DNA of 26,016 bases from a virus, in IMG/VR virus record IMGVR_UViG_3300043446_000264, positions 1 through 26,016 of that record; one strand, given 5' to 3'. Positions 8,677 through 16,459 of this stretch are shown here, piece after piece. Within the stretch, counting starts at the first letter, position 1. The number at the start of each line of letters is the position of its first letter. The position numbers were made by a program, and so were the translations under genes. The notes beneath the pieces are model-generated. The model was not told the origin of the DNA. It did no database searches and saw nothing but the letters and a program-made list of their open reading frames with translations.

Positions 8677-8685
8677 GTCGTTTCC

Positions 8686-10854
8686 TTACGGTGCAATGAT
8701 GAGCTGGTTAGCGGTCAACGCGCCCGTGCTCGGGTTGAATTTGAGCTTGGTTGAACTGACGTATTCGGTGGTCAGGTTGCCAGTGGTGGTCGCGGCGAAC
8801 AGGATGTACCGCGTTGCGTTCGTCGTGGTGTCATCCGTCACCGTGGCATAGGCCGTAGGCGTTGTCCAGGTCGGCGCTCCCGATCCGTTGGACGTCAGAA
8901 CTTGGCCAGACGTTCCAGCGCTGGTGAAGGCATATGCCGTGCCGGTTCCGTATGCCACAGCCCCTGCGGTTGGGGTGGCCGTGCCGTTCGTGCCGCCTTG
9001 TCCAATCGCCACCTGGCCAATGATGTAGCCAGTATCGATTGACTTGTTGTCAGGGACGATCAGCAGCTTACCGTTGTTTGTGTTGCTATACAAACAAACG
9101 CCCATGTGAACCGCATAGTTCGGGGTGGACGGTTCTGTCTGCGTCAGCGCTCCAGGCGTTGTGGCCGAAAGATAGATGTTCTGGCCAGCGGTCAGGCCTG
9201 CCGTGTTGACGTTTTCCACGGTTCCGTAAATGACCACGTACCCGTCGCTATTGTTGGGAATGTCTTGAACGGTAACGCCGATGACTTGAGATGACGTGTA
9301 GGAGTTTGCCTGGGCAAGAATGATGTTGCCAATCTGTCCCGTTGATCCCGAGATGTAGACCACCTGACCCTTGGTAATCGTTGATCCGGTGGAGTTTCTG
9401 ACCTGTTGCTGCAGCTGGGCGCCGACACGAACGATGTTGTTCGTCGTGTCGTTGTAGTAGGACAATGTGGCCGTGCCGCTGTCGTACCACATCCGTCCAG
9501 CGGTGTAGGTGGGCGCTCCATTGGCTGTCCACGTTGCGTAATTGCTGACACTTGGGTTTGCCAACGTCAGGGCCGTTACCGTGGTCGTGGTGCTGCCAAG
9601 GCTGATTGATGTCGACCCGAGCGTGAAGCTCGAGGTGGTCAGCGCAGACGGTGGAATGCCCGAGAAATTGGTGCCGGTAAGCGTCGGGGTGGTTGTCCAC
9701 GCCAATCCGCTGTTGGACTGCAGCACGCCATTGGATGCGCTCAGGAACGATGTTGCGCCTGCTCCGGTCTGATACGGCAGCGCGTTAGCTGTTCCACCGG
9801 CCAGATTGGTCGCTGTCGTGGCGGTTGTGGCGCTTCCCGCGGTTGTGGCGGTGGCCGCGTTGCCGCCGATGGACAAGCCGCTTGCCGTGCCCGTTAAACC
9901 CGTTCCTGGCCCACTAAATTGGGTATTTGCGGTGATCGTCGTGCCCGTAACCGCTGCCGCGGTGCTGCCGCCAATCGTTGTGCCATCAATTGATCCACCC
10001 GTAATCGCTACGTTTGAGGCGTTTTGGGTAGACATCGTGCCAAGGCCCGAGACTTGGGTGTTGGCAATCGCAATCGGAGTCGTTGCGGCGAGCGTCAGCT
10101 GCCCCTGCGCGTTAACCGTGAAGGTCGCCACGCTTGAGGATGATCCGTAGCTGTTGGCGGTAACTCCAGTATTGGTGATGCTGAACTGATACCCGGCAAG
10201 CGTCAGTCCTGTGCCCGCGGTGTAGGTCGCCGCAACTGAGAAATTTGACCAGTTGACCGCACTTGAACCAAGCGTGCCGCCAGGCTGTGCGGAACAGTAC
10301 CATGCCGACCCTGCCAGAGTAGCACCCGATTCCACGAACACAAGCGCGGAGACCAGTTCATCCCAAGCATTTGCATCGTTTGCCCTCGTCCAACCACTAG
10401 ACGCCGCCACATAAATGCCGTTTTCAGCCGCTGCGCTCTGGTTTTTCACCAGCACACGCATTCCAGCGGTCAGGCTAGAAGTCCAATCGCCTCCTGCCTG
10501 CGTTCCAAGGCCAGAAAGCGTGATGTTGGCCGTGGTTCCGTAGTTGACAGGCGGCTTCCACGAAATCCCAGCCACATAGTTGTCCACGTACGCCTTGTTA
10601 GCGACGTCTGTCGCTCCTGTGGGCGTTGCGGCAACCGTGGCGCTAGTAAATGCGCCCGTAGATGGGGTTGTTGCACCGATCGGCGAGCTGTCAATCGTGC
10701 TGCTGGTGATGTGCAGACCAGATTGATTAGGGTCAATCGTTGCGGTGAACGGCTGGCCCTGGCCAATAAACGTCTGAAACGTACCGTTGACGTTAAATAA
10801 CGCCTGTACGGGCAGAAGGTTCTGCGTACTTGTCAGGGCTGTTTGGTTAGACAT
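8686..10854 (-). CDS. Long tail fibre protein
   Basis: Encodes 722 residues. The N-terminus (STQNLLPVQALFNVNGTFQT) resembles that of the next gene upstream, and probably anchors the fibre to the virion. Then come IGATTPSTGAFTSATVAATP and DVANKAYVDNYVAGISWKPP, followed by a domain with AGMRVLVKNQSAAAENGIYV, GWTRANDANAWDELVSALVF and WYCSAQPGG (about residues 128-200), frequent in phage fibres. The middle is Ala/Thr/Gly repeat shaft. Near the C-terminus is VRNSTGSTITKGQVVYISGS ... GVTVQDIPNNSDGYVVIYG ... NYAVHMGVCLYS (about residues 485-605), another fibre-associated domain, then a GQVAIGQGGTN linker and a TLPxx-type ending. No enzymatic motif is visible. Confidence 0.87.
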   Translation of the reverse strand: MSNQTALTSTQNLLPVQALFNVNGTFQTFIGQGQPFTATIDPNQSGLHITSSTIDSSPIGATTPSTGAFTSATVAATPTGATDVANKAYVDNYVAGISWKPPVNYGTTANITLSGLGTQAGGDWTSSLTAGMRVLVKNQSAAAENGIYVAASSGWTRANDANAWDELVSALVFVESGATLAGSAWYCSAQPGGTLGSSAVNWSNFSVAATYTAGTGLTLAGYQFSITNTGVTANSYGSSSSVATFTVNAQGQLTLAATTPIAIANTQVSGLGTMSTQNASNVAITGGSIDGTTIGGSTAAAVTGTTITANTQFSGPGTGLTGTASGLSIGGNAATATTAGSATTATTATNLAGGTANALPYQTGAGATSFLSASNGVLQSNSGLAWTTTPTLTGTNFSGIPPSALTTSSFTLGSTSISLGSTTTTVTALTLANPSVSNYATWTANGAPTYTAGRMWYDSGTATLSYYNDTTNNIVRVGAQLQQQVRNSTGSTITKGQVVYISGSTGQIGNIILAQANSYTSSQVIGVTVQDIPNNSDGYVVIYGTVENVNTAGLTAGQNIYLSATTPGALTQTEPSTPNYAVHMGVCLYSNTNNGKLLIVPDNKSIDTGYIIGQVAIGQGGTNGTATPTAGAVAYGTGTAYAFTSAGTSGQVLTSNGSGAPTWTTPTAYATVTDDTTTNATRYILFAATTTGNLTTEYVSSTKLKFNPSTGALTANQLIIAP

Positions 10855-10855
10855 T

Positions 10856-11209
10856 TCAGTTCACGATGATGTAGTTGATCGTCGTGGTTGCCGTGGCATC
10901 TGCATTCCCGGTAATCGTGAATGATCCGTTGCCGACAACCACACGAACTGACGTCAGGGTATCGTCCAAGGTCGCCACAGTCGCCACCACCACGCTAGAC
11001 GTCGTGACGTTGGCGTTTGTGATGGTTTTTGCCCCTTGTGCCGCTGCAATAGTGGTCTTGCCCCCAATAACAGACGGGGACAACGGCGGCAGGAAAACCG
11101 CGCCTCCAGGCCCAATCAGGCCAGTACAGACGCCAGCGCTGTTAAACGACGCCTGAACGGGGACGATGTTCGTGGTTTGGGTGGACGCAACTTGGTTGGT
11201 GTAGCCCAT
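10856..11209 (-). CDS. Short fibre/appendage protein sharing the long fibre's N-terminal anchor
   Basis: Encodes 117 residues. The N-terminal 35 residues (ASTQTTNIVPVQASFNSAG, then TGLIGPGG) parallel those of the 722-aa fibre (TSTQNLLPVQALFNVNG, then FIGQGQ). After a Pro-rich link (FLPPLSPSVIGG) the rest is beta-prone Val/Thr-rich sequence ending NADATATTTINYIIVN. AGGGGC lies before the ATG. The shared N-terminus suggests both attach to the same virion site or interact with each other. Function is unproven. Confidence 0.72.
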   Translation of the reverse strand: MGYTNQVASTQTTNIVPVQASFNSAGVCTGLIGPGGAVFLPPLSPSVIGGKTTIAAAQGAKTITNANVTTSSVVVATVATLDDTLTSVRVVVGNGSFTITGNADATATTTINYIIVN

Positions 11210-11218
11210 TTCTGCCCC

Positions 11219-11554
11219 TTAATTGCCGATCGGCGTCACAAATAGGGTTGCGGTCTCGCCCGACGCGGTAATTGCGCCGACATAGTACGGAACCGCGGGA
11301 ACCACGATGGCCACCGGCTGGATCATCCCGCCAGGCAGCACAAAGTCACCAGGATTGGTTGCCGGGAGAGTCGCGCCAATGCTTGCGTTCGTGGTGCTGA
11401 ACGTCACCGCGCAAGGTTTGGTGCCGGTATTCAGGAAAGATGCGTAATTGGTTTGGTCGGGAGATGTGGTCTTGATAAGACCCGAGGTCACTCCGGTATC
11501 CGTGACGCTCAATTTGGTGGTCTGACCGACGATGCGGAAGGATTGGGAAATCAC
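11219..11554 (-). CDS. Probable minor structural protein, function unknown
   Basis: Encodes 111 residues from a GTG start preceded by AAAGGGG at good spacing. All-beta-looking sequence: SFRIVGQTTKLSVTDTG, then FLNTGTKPCAVTFSTTNASI, PGDFVLPGGMIQPVAIVVPA, ending ETATLFVTPIGN. It is the first gene after the terminator that follows the capsid genes and is followed within 10 bp by the first fibre gene. It may be a base-plate-like adaptor or a decoration protein; I do not recognise the family. Confidence 0.65.
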   Translation of the reverse strand: MISQSFRIVGQTTKLSVTDTGVTSGLIKTTSPDQTNYASFLNTGTKPCAVTFSTTNASIGATLPATNPGDFVLPGGMIQPVAIVVPAVPYYVGAITASGETATLFVTPIGN

Positions 11555-11600
11555 AGAGTGCCCCTTTAGAAGTCAATAAATTGTAGCGTTTACAAGAGAA

Positions 11601-11630
11601 AAAGCCACCCTCTTTTGGAAGGTGGCCTTT
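11601..11630 (-). terminator. Rho-independent terminator after the capsid genes
   Basis: On the minus strand, GCCACC (11621-11626) pairs with GGTGGC (11604-11609) around an 11-nt loop, and the stem is followed by TTTTT CTCTT. Flanking AAA and TTT can extend the stem past a bulged G. It lies 19 bp after the stop of the gene at 11649. Confidence 0.8.
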
Positions 11631-11648
11631 CCCTTTACCCCATGTCAA

Positions 11649-12068
11649 TCAAGACGATTGGCTGAAGTCGTAACCGAAAACGTAGACGTCAACGGTTCCG
11701 GTGACAGCCGTGCCAACCCGCAGATACAGGTTCTGCGAGGTTTGTGCAGCGGTAGACGCCACGGTGCGCTGAGACACCACGGTGCTGCCGGTCACGCCGG
11801 TCAGGACAGCGTTGGACACAATTGCCGTGCCGCCACCAGAAGGTGCCGTAAACACGCCAACGTAGCCGGTGGACACATCTGCCGATGCGTTGGTCACGAT
11901 GACTTGGTAAACCGAGTACGTCGTGCTGTTGTTGATCGGCAGGGTTGCAGCATCACCAGTTTGGCCCAGGCTCACACCTTGCGCGGATGCCAGAAGGCGC
12001 AGCGCTTGGTTGGTGCCCAGGTTTGACGGGTGGGTGCTGGTAGTAGTTGCTGGCCCAGGATTAGACAT
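11649..12068 (-). CDS. Probable capsid-associated (decoration) protein
   Basis: Encodes 139 residues. The N-terminal 20 residues are Thr/Pro/Ser-rich and flexible; the rest is a compact beta-type domain with TGDAATLPINNSTTYSVYQV, VSTGYVGVFTAPSGGGTAIV, VVSQRTVASTAAQTSQNLYL, ending TGTVDVYVFGYDF. Proteins with this pattern (GDxxxLPINNS.Y.V...VFTA.SGGGTAIV...QRTVAST) are found right after coat genes in several phages and are usually called structural. TAGGAGGG before the ATG is a strong ribosome binding site, consistent with high expression. Decoration is inferred from position, size and composition; a spike or adaptor role is possible. Confidence 0.75.
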   Translation of the reverse strand: MSNPGPATTTSTHPSNLGTNQALRLLASAQGVSLGQTGDAATLPINNSTTYSVYQVIVTNASADVSTGYVGVFTAPSGGGTAIVSNAVLTGVTGSTVVSQRTVASTAAQTSQNLYLRVGTAVTGTVDVYVFGYDFSQSS

Positions 12069-12086
12069 TTTTGAGTCCCTCCTAAT

Positions 12087-13325
12087 TTACGCTGCCACGC
12101 GGCAAGCAAGTTCCGGATATAGCGGTGCCCAACCATACAGCACATCAATACGGGTCGGGATCGAATCGTTATTGATGGTGTACTGACGCACCACACGCAT
12201 CGACAGACCGATTTCCTTGTCGGAAGCGCGGCCTGCGAAGTGAACGCCCTCGGGCAGTTCAAGATCAGCACATGCAAGCGTGAACGCATTGCGGTGCATG
12301 ATGATGTTCTGCGGCGAAACAGCGCCCGTCTTGTTGAAGAAGTTGACGGTAGCGGTCGAGCTGGTCGTGGGGATGCTGACGTTCTGGAATTGACCAGCGG
12401 TAATCACCGCGGGGCTAACCACAACAGACAACGTAGTGCCCGTGCCAGAAACGGCCTGCTTTACCACAAAGTTACGGAGCTTGTTGCTGCCGTAGGCTTG
12501 GCGGTTCTGCGGGTTGACAGCGTACACACCATCAATGGTGATGACGTCGCCAGCGTTCAGGCTCACAGCGCCAGTAGCGGTAATGCTGATGGTGCTGCTC
12601 GAAGCCCAACCAGAAGTCAGGAAACCCGTGCCGGTGGTCGTGTTGTTGGTAGCAGTACCAGCAAACGAACCAAAGGTCTGAGAAACCACGTTCTGATCCA
12701 TCTTCCAGTTCATGCCACCGGAATCACGGCCCATCAAACCCTTCTTGTACTGCTCAGAAATCTCCGTTTGGGGATTGAACAGACCTTTCAGGGCGTTGAC
12801 GATCGTGGCCGAGGTGAACGGCTCAACGATACAAGAACGACGGCCATCACGCGGTGCGCCTTCAGCGTCCAGGTAAGCCTGGGCGGTCAGGTAGGTGATA
12901 AGGTCGCTCGGCGGCGTGCCAGCAGTACCAACAATGTTGGCGGTTTGCAGCGCAGCCAGAGACAGACCATCACGGTCAATCTTGTTTGCGATTGCAGCCA
13001 CTGCGGGCTTCAGCACGCGATCCGAGAACATATCCAGCGAAAGCGCCAAGTCTTGAGTGGTGAATTGGGTGTCGACGTGGAATTGGGTACTCAGGGTCAC
13101 GGGCACGCTGGTTTCGTTGAAATCTTCAACGTTCAGCGCAGGGCCGGTAGTACCGATGAAACGGCCCGGGCGACGGACGTTGACCGTGTTACCGATCTTC
13201 GCGCCGACAACCGCGAACTGGTCATCATAGTTGCGATCAACCTCCGAGGTGAAGGTCAGTTCGTTTTCCAAGACCATCAACGCTTCGTTGGTGATCTTGG
13301 AGATAGTTAGCAATTGGTTTGCCAT
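12087..13325 (-). CDS. Major capsid protein, P22 coat type
   Basis: Encodes 412 residues (P22 coat is 430). HK97-fold coat protein that forms the icosahedral shell. Family signs: N-terminus LTISKITNEALMVLENELTF, then DRNYDDQFAVVGAKIGNTVN and RRPGRF (about residues 30-56), the E-loop/N-arm region FIGTTGPALNVEDFNETSVP, SLDMFSDRVLKPAVAAIANK, then VEPFTSATIVNALKGLFNP and GMNWKMDQNV. Residues about 225-335 are a Ser/Thr/Gly-rich beta region in the position of the P22 insertion domain. The C-terminus has NIIMHRNAFTLACADLELPE and SMRVVRQYTINNDSIPTRID. TGGAGT precedes the ATG. It follows scaffold, as in P22. Confidence 0.95.
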   Translation of the reverse strand: MANQLLTISKITNEALMVLENELTFTSEVDRNYDDQFAVVGAKIGNTVNVRRPGRFIGTTGPALNVEDFNETSVPVTLSTQFHVDTQFTTQDLALSLDMFSDRVLKPAVAAIANKIDRDGLSLAALQTANIVGTAGTPPSDLITYLTAQAYLDAEGAPRDGRRSCIVEPFTSATIVNALKGLFNPQTEISEQYKKGLMGRDSGGMNWKMDQNVVSQTFGSFAGTATNNTTTGTGFLTSGWASSSTISITATGAVSLNAGDVITIDGVYAVNPQNRQAYGSNKLRNFVVKQAVSGTGTTLSVVVSPAVITAGQFQNVSIPTTSSTATVNFFNKTGAVSPQNIIMHRNAFTLACADLELPEGVHFAGRASDKEIGLSMRVVRQYTINNDSIPTRIDVLYGWAPLYPELACRVAA

Positions 13326-13338
13326 TTCTAGACTCCAA

Positions 13339-13354
13339 AAAGATTAGGTTTAGC
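13339..13354 (-). repeat. 16-bp inverted repeat, arm A (scaffold gene 3' end)
   Basis: Plus-strand aaagattaggtttagc is the exact reverse complement of gctaaacctaatcttt at 14182-14197. This arm spans the scaffold stop codon. Locally, AAAGATT and AATCTTT on the minus strand can also form a 7-bp AT-rich hairpin around the stop codon, followed by two more Ts. Confidence 0.6.
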
Positions 13355-14258
13355 GAATCTTTCCGGCCTTTCGTGCTTCTTTCCATGCCTGATATGTCCC
13401 GTGGAATTCACCGTTGGCGGTGATGGGCAAGTCAGCTTTTCCATTAGCGCGAATGGGCTGGATTGGTTCTGGTGCTTTGCTTTTTGCCACAGTCGGTTTC
13501 TCGGGTTTAGCCTCGAATCTCGCTTCCAGTTTGCCCAACTCAGCCAACGCTCTTACAGGCGGCATGTCTGACAGTCGCTTGATGACGTCCGGGTTCTCAG
13601 CGAAGTGATACAGGAGTTTTGGCCCCACCTCACTTGTGAGCATTGCATCCCTGATGTGGTCAGGGACAGGAACATCACTTGCGCTTGCCAGCATTGCGTC
13701 AAAGTCCGGTAGCTCCGCTTTAGCCGCTTCAACTCGTTGCAGCCAGGAATTGATGACCTTTTGCTGCTCCGCTTGTGCTCTTGCCTGTGCTTCTGCTGCC
13801 TTCTCTTGTGCAAGGCGCTGTTCAACGCGGTAATCCGTGAGTGCTTTTGCGTATTCAAAAGCGTCTTGGAACTGATGCGGTTGCGGTTCTTGCTCAGGCT
13901 GCGGCGCTACGGGTGTTGGCGCTGCCCTCTGCTCAAGTTCCTTTAGGCGTCGTTCCAAGGTTTCCCTTGCTTCGCGTTCCCGCTGGGCCTCGGCCCGTGC
14001 TTCTTCGCGTTGCTTGGTGATCTCGGAAAACCGTTTTTCGAGTTTTGGGTTCTGTTTGCGCTCCTCTTGTGGTTTAGCGGCCTCTGCTTCTTTAGGTTCA
14101 CTCTGTTCTGGCTCAGGTTCTGGCTCGGATGCGGGTTCCTCTACGGGTTCCGCATTCGCCTCAGTCTGCGGCTCAGCCTCAGCTAAACCTAATCTTTCTG
14201 CATAAAACTCCGCTGCGTTGTCGCTCGTCAAAACTGACGATGCTTGTTTGTCCGACAT
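13350..14258 (-). CDS. Scaffolding protein
   Basis: Encodes 302 residues (P22 gp8 is 303). Internal scaffold that directs coat assembly and leaves before DNA entry. Sequence signs: an N-terminal acidic Pro/Glu-rich segment (about residues 29-66, repeated EPEP/EPxE), a long charged coiled coil (about 68-112 and again about 145-180, rich in E, R, A, Q), a central region with NSWLQRVEAAKAELPDFDAM and VPVPDHIRDAMLTSEVGPKL that recurs in phage scaffolds, and a short basic C-terminus (AWKEARKAGKIR) as expected for the coat-binding helix-turn-helix. It sits between portal and coat, as in P22, behind a strong candidate promoter. No protease motif is visible. Confidence 0.9.
   Translation of the reverse strand: MSDKQASSVLTSDNAAEFYAERLGLAEAEPQTEANAEPVEEPASEPEPEPEQSEPKEAEAAKPQEERKQNPKLEKRFSEITKQREEARAEAQREREARETLERRLKELEQRAAPTPVAPQPEQEPQPHQFQDAFEYAKALTDYRVEQRLAQEKAAEAQARAQAEQQKVINSWLQRVEAAKAELPDFDAMLASASDVPVPDHIRDAMLTSEVGPKLLYHFAENPDVIKRLSDMPPVRALAELGKLEARFEAKPEKPTVAKSKAPEPIQPIRANGKADLPITANGEFHGTYQAWKEARKAGKIR
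14182..14197 (-). repeat. 16-bp inverted repeat, arm B (scaffold gene 5' region)
   Basis: Plus-strand gctaaacctaatcttt, encoding part of ERLGLA near the scaffold N-terminus, is the exact reverse complement of the arm at 13339-13354, about 830 bp away. The two arms bracket nearly the whole scaffold coding region. Confidence 0.6.
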
Positions 14259-14278
14259 AGGTTTCCCTAAGAATTTGC

Positions 14279-14295
14279 CCCGTGTGCCTCACGGG
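14279..14295 (-). other. Hairpin near the 5' end of the scaffold/coat transcript
   Basis: On the minus strand CCCGTG, a 5-nt loop (AGGCA) and CACGGG form a 6-bp GC-rich stem. It starts about 6 nt after the expected transcription start of the promoter at 14308-14336 and has no following T run, so it is more likely an mRNA-stabilising or processing element than a terminator. Confidence 0.5.
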
Positions 14296-14307
14296 TAAGG
14301 TTTACAA

Positions 14308-14336
14308 ACTATATCCGTCCCCGTTTATTGCGTCAA
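14308..14336 (-). promoter_or_regulatory. Strong candidate sigma-70 promoter for scaffold and coat genes
   Basis: On the minus strand TTGACG (14331-14336), a 17-bp spacer and TATAGT (14308-14313): 5/6 and 5/6 consensus matches at optimal spacing. The -35 box overlaps the last portal codons; the start would be near 14301, leaving a leader of about 40 nt before the scaffold ATG. This is the best promoter seen in the leftward late genes. Confidence 0.6.
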
Positions 14337-16457
14337 TTGCCTAAACGGGTTTCCTGCCTGCTCAATATCCTGCACGGCAAATGCCATTGCGCGGGCCTGT
14401 TCTGCGTTTCGACGGTCGATTTCGGCATTGAGGCGGCTGGTATCCATGTGATGCAGCATCAATTCCATGATTGCCTCAATTTCCATCTTGTTCTGGCTGG
14501 TAATGGCGCGGGTGTTCTGGTCGTTGACCTTGACTTCTGCCATCGTTTCCGTGTTGTGCGCCCGAGCCGTGACGTCCATGAGCTTGCGCTTGGTTTCGGC
14601 GTCTTGCTTGACCTGCTCAATGTCTTGGCGCTGCTTGATGGTCATTTGCAGGGCTTGAATCTGCTGCGCCATCTGCTCCATCTGCTGTTTGCTCTGCAGC
14701 AGTTGCATCTGAACTTGCGGCGGGACGTCAGATTTCTCGTCAATCTGCGCCAAGGGATTGATCGCGGCCAGCCGGTCGGCAATCATGTCAGCACCGGGGA
14801 AATCCATGTTTCGGAACACCAGATCGCCCGCGACCTCAAATAGTTTCTGGTTTGACCCCACTAGCGGCATCATGGCATCCACGGCGGCCTCCCGCTTGGA
14901 GTTGTAGCCTGGGCCGGTTTCCATTACCACATCGTACTTGCCTACGGTGACGTCATTCAGCACGCGCCAGACGCCTTGCTCGTCCTGTTTGCGCTCGTTG
15001 ATGCTCACCATATCTGGCTTGCCGTCTGCCCCAATGATCCGCATGATGCGGTGGGTGTCGTAGATTTTCGGGATCAGATCAAGGCAAACCTTGCCGATGT
15101 GGGCAATGGATTTTGTCAGATTGTCGTAGAAATCGAAGTTGGTCAAATCCATTTGCTGAATCTGACCGTTAAGTGCTTTGCCGCTGATGTTGCCTTGCTT
15201 CAGTTGAGCAGGGTCAAAAATGCCCATTAGGGTCTTGATGTCATCGTCGATGGTGGCGGCGGCAGCAAGAATGCCTGCGGGCGGCGGCTCGGGCTGCAGA
15301 CGCGACGGCGTTGGGGCGGGTCGGCCCTCAATGTCCGTCTGTTTGTACTTCAGCACGGGCAGCGACTTGACGTTGGCTTGCGCCCAATCCCCTTCGTGGC
15401 CCTCGTCTTGGCCCTCTGCCAATAGCCATTTGGCCTTTGGTGCGAGCGCAACCGATTCCGTCAGACTGGTCTGCCAGAAGTTATACATGCGCTGGACGTC
15501 CTTGCCGTGGCGCACCATGCCGAATTTCTTGCGCTTGTCGCCAATGACCACCTGCCGCCCGTATACTGGCACGATGGGAATGTATTTCCCAGGCCACTCT
15601 TTTTCCTCAAGGATTTCGATGGCAGTCAGCTTGCAGTATTTGATGTACTTTCGGTACGTAGATCGGCGGTCAATCTCGTAGATACCCGCCGAGTCCATGC
15701 TTTCCTCGCTTGGCAAGTCCTCTTTGAACACCGTTGTGCCGTCTGACAGCATGACCAACTCGGTCTTTTTGCGCTCGGTGTAGAAGTATTCGGCGATCCG
15801 AATGTCCTCTTTAGTGATCCACTCCGACTGGCTATCGCCCGTGCCGCGTTGGGTAAAGCTGTCCACTTCTGCGCCAGGGTACAGGTCTTTGAACACCTTT
15901 TTCGGCATCATCATGGTAATCAGACATTCTTCCGCGTCTGATCCGTCCGGCGCTACCGAATTGATGTCGTAGTAAACAGTAAACGGGTTATCCACAGGAT
16001 CAATGAAGATTTCCTGCTCAAAACTGTCCTCGCTTATGTAGTCCGTCCGAACACGGATAAAGCCCCACCCGCAGCGCACGGCATAGTCCGCAGCCGTGTC
16101 GTAGGCGTTGTCAGCGTTGCTGTTGACTTCAATGTGGCGAACGATGCCTTGGATAACTTCGGCAACCTTAGCGTCCGACTCGTTGTTGACGCCGTGAACC
16201 TTGACGCGCGGGCGCTGTTGGCGCATCTGGTTAACCACTTGACGGCAGTAACCGTCCAGCTTGTTGATGGTCAGGACGGGACGGGATTCCAGATTGCGGC
16301 TGTTTTGCAGTTCCACGGGCCATTGGTCGCCGTTGACGAACTTCAAGTCCTCAAGCGCCTCTTGGCGGTTCATGGTGTCCGCGTCATTCGCCATCTTCAA
16401 GAACTTCTTTGCCTTGTCGATGCGCGGATCGTAGTCGCTCAGGCTGGCGTCATCCAT
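14325..16457 (-). CDS. Portal protein, P22 gp1 type
   Basis: Encodes 710 residues (P22 gp1 is 725). Dodecameric ring at the packaging vertex. Signs: N-terminus RIDKAKKFLKMANDADTMNR and ALEDLKFVNGDQWP, then RPVLTINKLDGYCRQVVNQM, VNSNADNAYDTAADYAVRCG followed by WGFIRVRTDY, FIDPVDNPFTVYYDINSVAP, a wing region with EWPGKYIPIVPVYG and RHGKDVQRMYNFWQTSLTES, and a C-terminal Gln/Glu/Met-rich coiled coil (about residues 585-640) as in the P22 barrel. The ATG at 16457 is preferred over the upstream in-frame TTG at 16472 because GGGGTAAAT lies just before it; it starts 3 nt after the terminase stop. Confidence 0.95.
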   Translation of the reverse strand: MDDASLSDYDPRIDKAKKFLKMANDADTMNRQEALEDLKFVNGDQWPVELQNSRNLESRPVLTINKLDGYCRQVVNQMRQQRPRVKVHGVNNESDAKVAEVIQGIVRHIEVNSNADNAYDTAADYAVRCGWGFIRVRTDYISEDSFEQEIFIDPVDNPFTVYYDINSVAPDGSDAEECLITMMMPKKVFKDLYPGAEVDSFTQRGTGDSQSEWITKEDIRIAEYFYTERKKTELVMLSDGTTVFKEDLPSEESMDSAGIYEIDRRSTYRKYIKYCKLTAIEILEEKEWPGKYIPIVPVYGRQVVIGDKRKKFGMVRHGKDVQRMYNFWQTSLTESVALAPKAKWLLAEGQDEGHEGDWAQANVKSLPVLKYKQTDIEGRPAPTPSRLQPEPPPAGILAAAATIDDDIKTLMGIFDPAQLKQGNISGKALNGQIQQMDLTNFDFYDNLTKSIAHIGKVCLDLIPKIYDTHRIMRIIGADGKPDMVSINERKQDEQGVWRVLNDVTVGKYDVVMETGPGYNSKREAAVDAMMPLVGSNQKLFEVAGDLVFRNMDFPGADMIADRLAAINPLAQIDEKSDVPPQVQMQLLQSKQQMEQMAQQIQALQMTIKQRQDIEQVKQDAETKRKLMDVTARAHNTETMAEVKVNDQNTRAITSQNKMEIEAIMELMLHHMDTSRLNAEIDRRNAEQARAMAFAVQDIEQAGNPFRQLTQ

Positions 16458-16459
16458 AT

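Noticed and set aside
8288-8851. A 187-codon plus-strand open frame opposite fibre genes
   Set aside because: It spans the junction of two fibre genes on the other strand and reads as Val/Pro/Ala-rich antisense sequence without any recognisable domain.
11571-11585. A possible promoter for the fibre cassette (TACAAT or TTGACT boxes) after the terminator
   Set aside because: Neither box has a partner at 16-18 bp with more than two or three matches.
12240-13310. A 356-codon plus-strand open frame opposite the coat gene
   Set aside because: It is antisense to a clear P22-type coat protein, has low-complexity Arg/Gly/Val-rich sequence and no ribosome binding site; it is a by-product of the coat codon usage.
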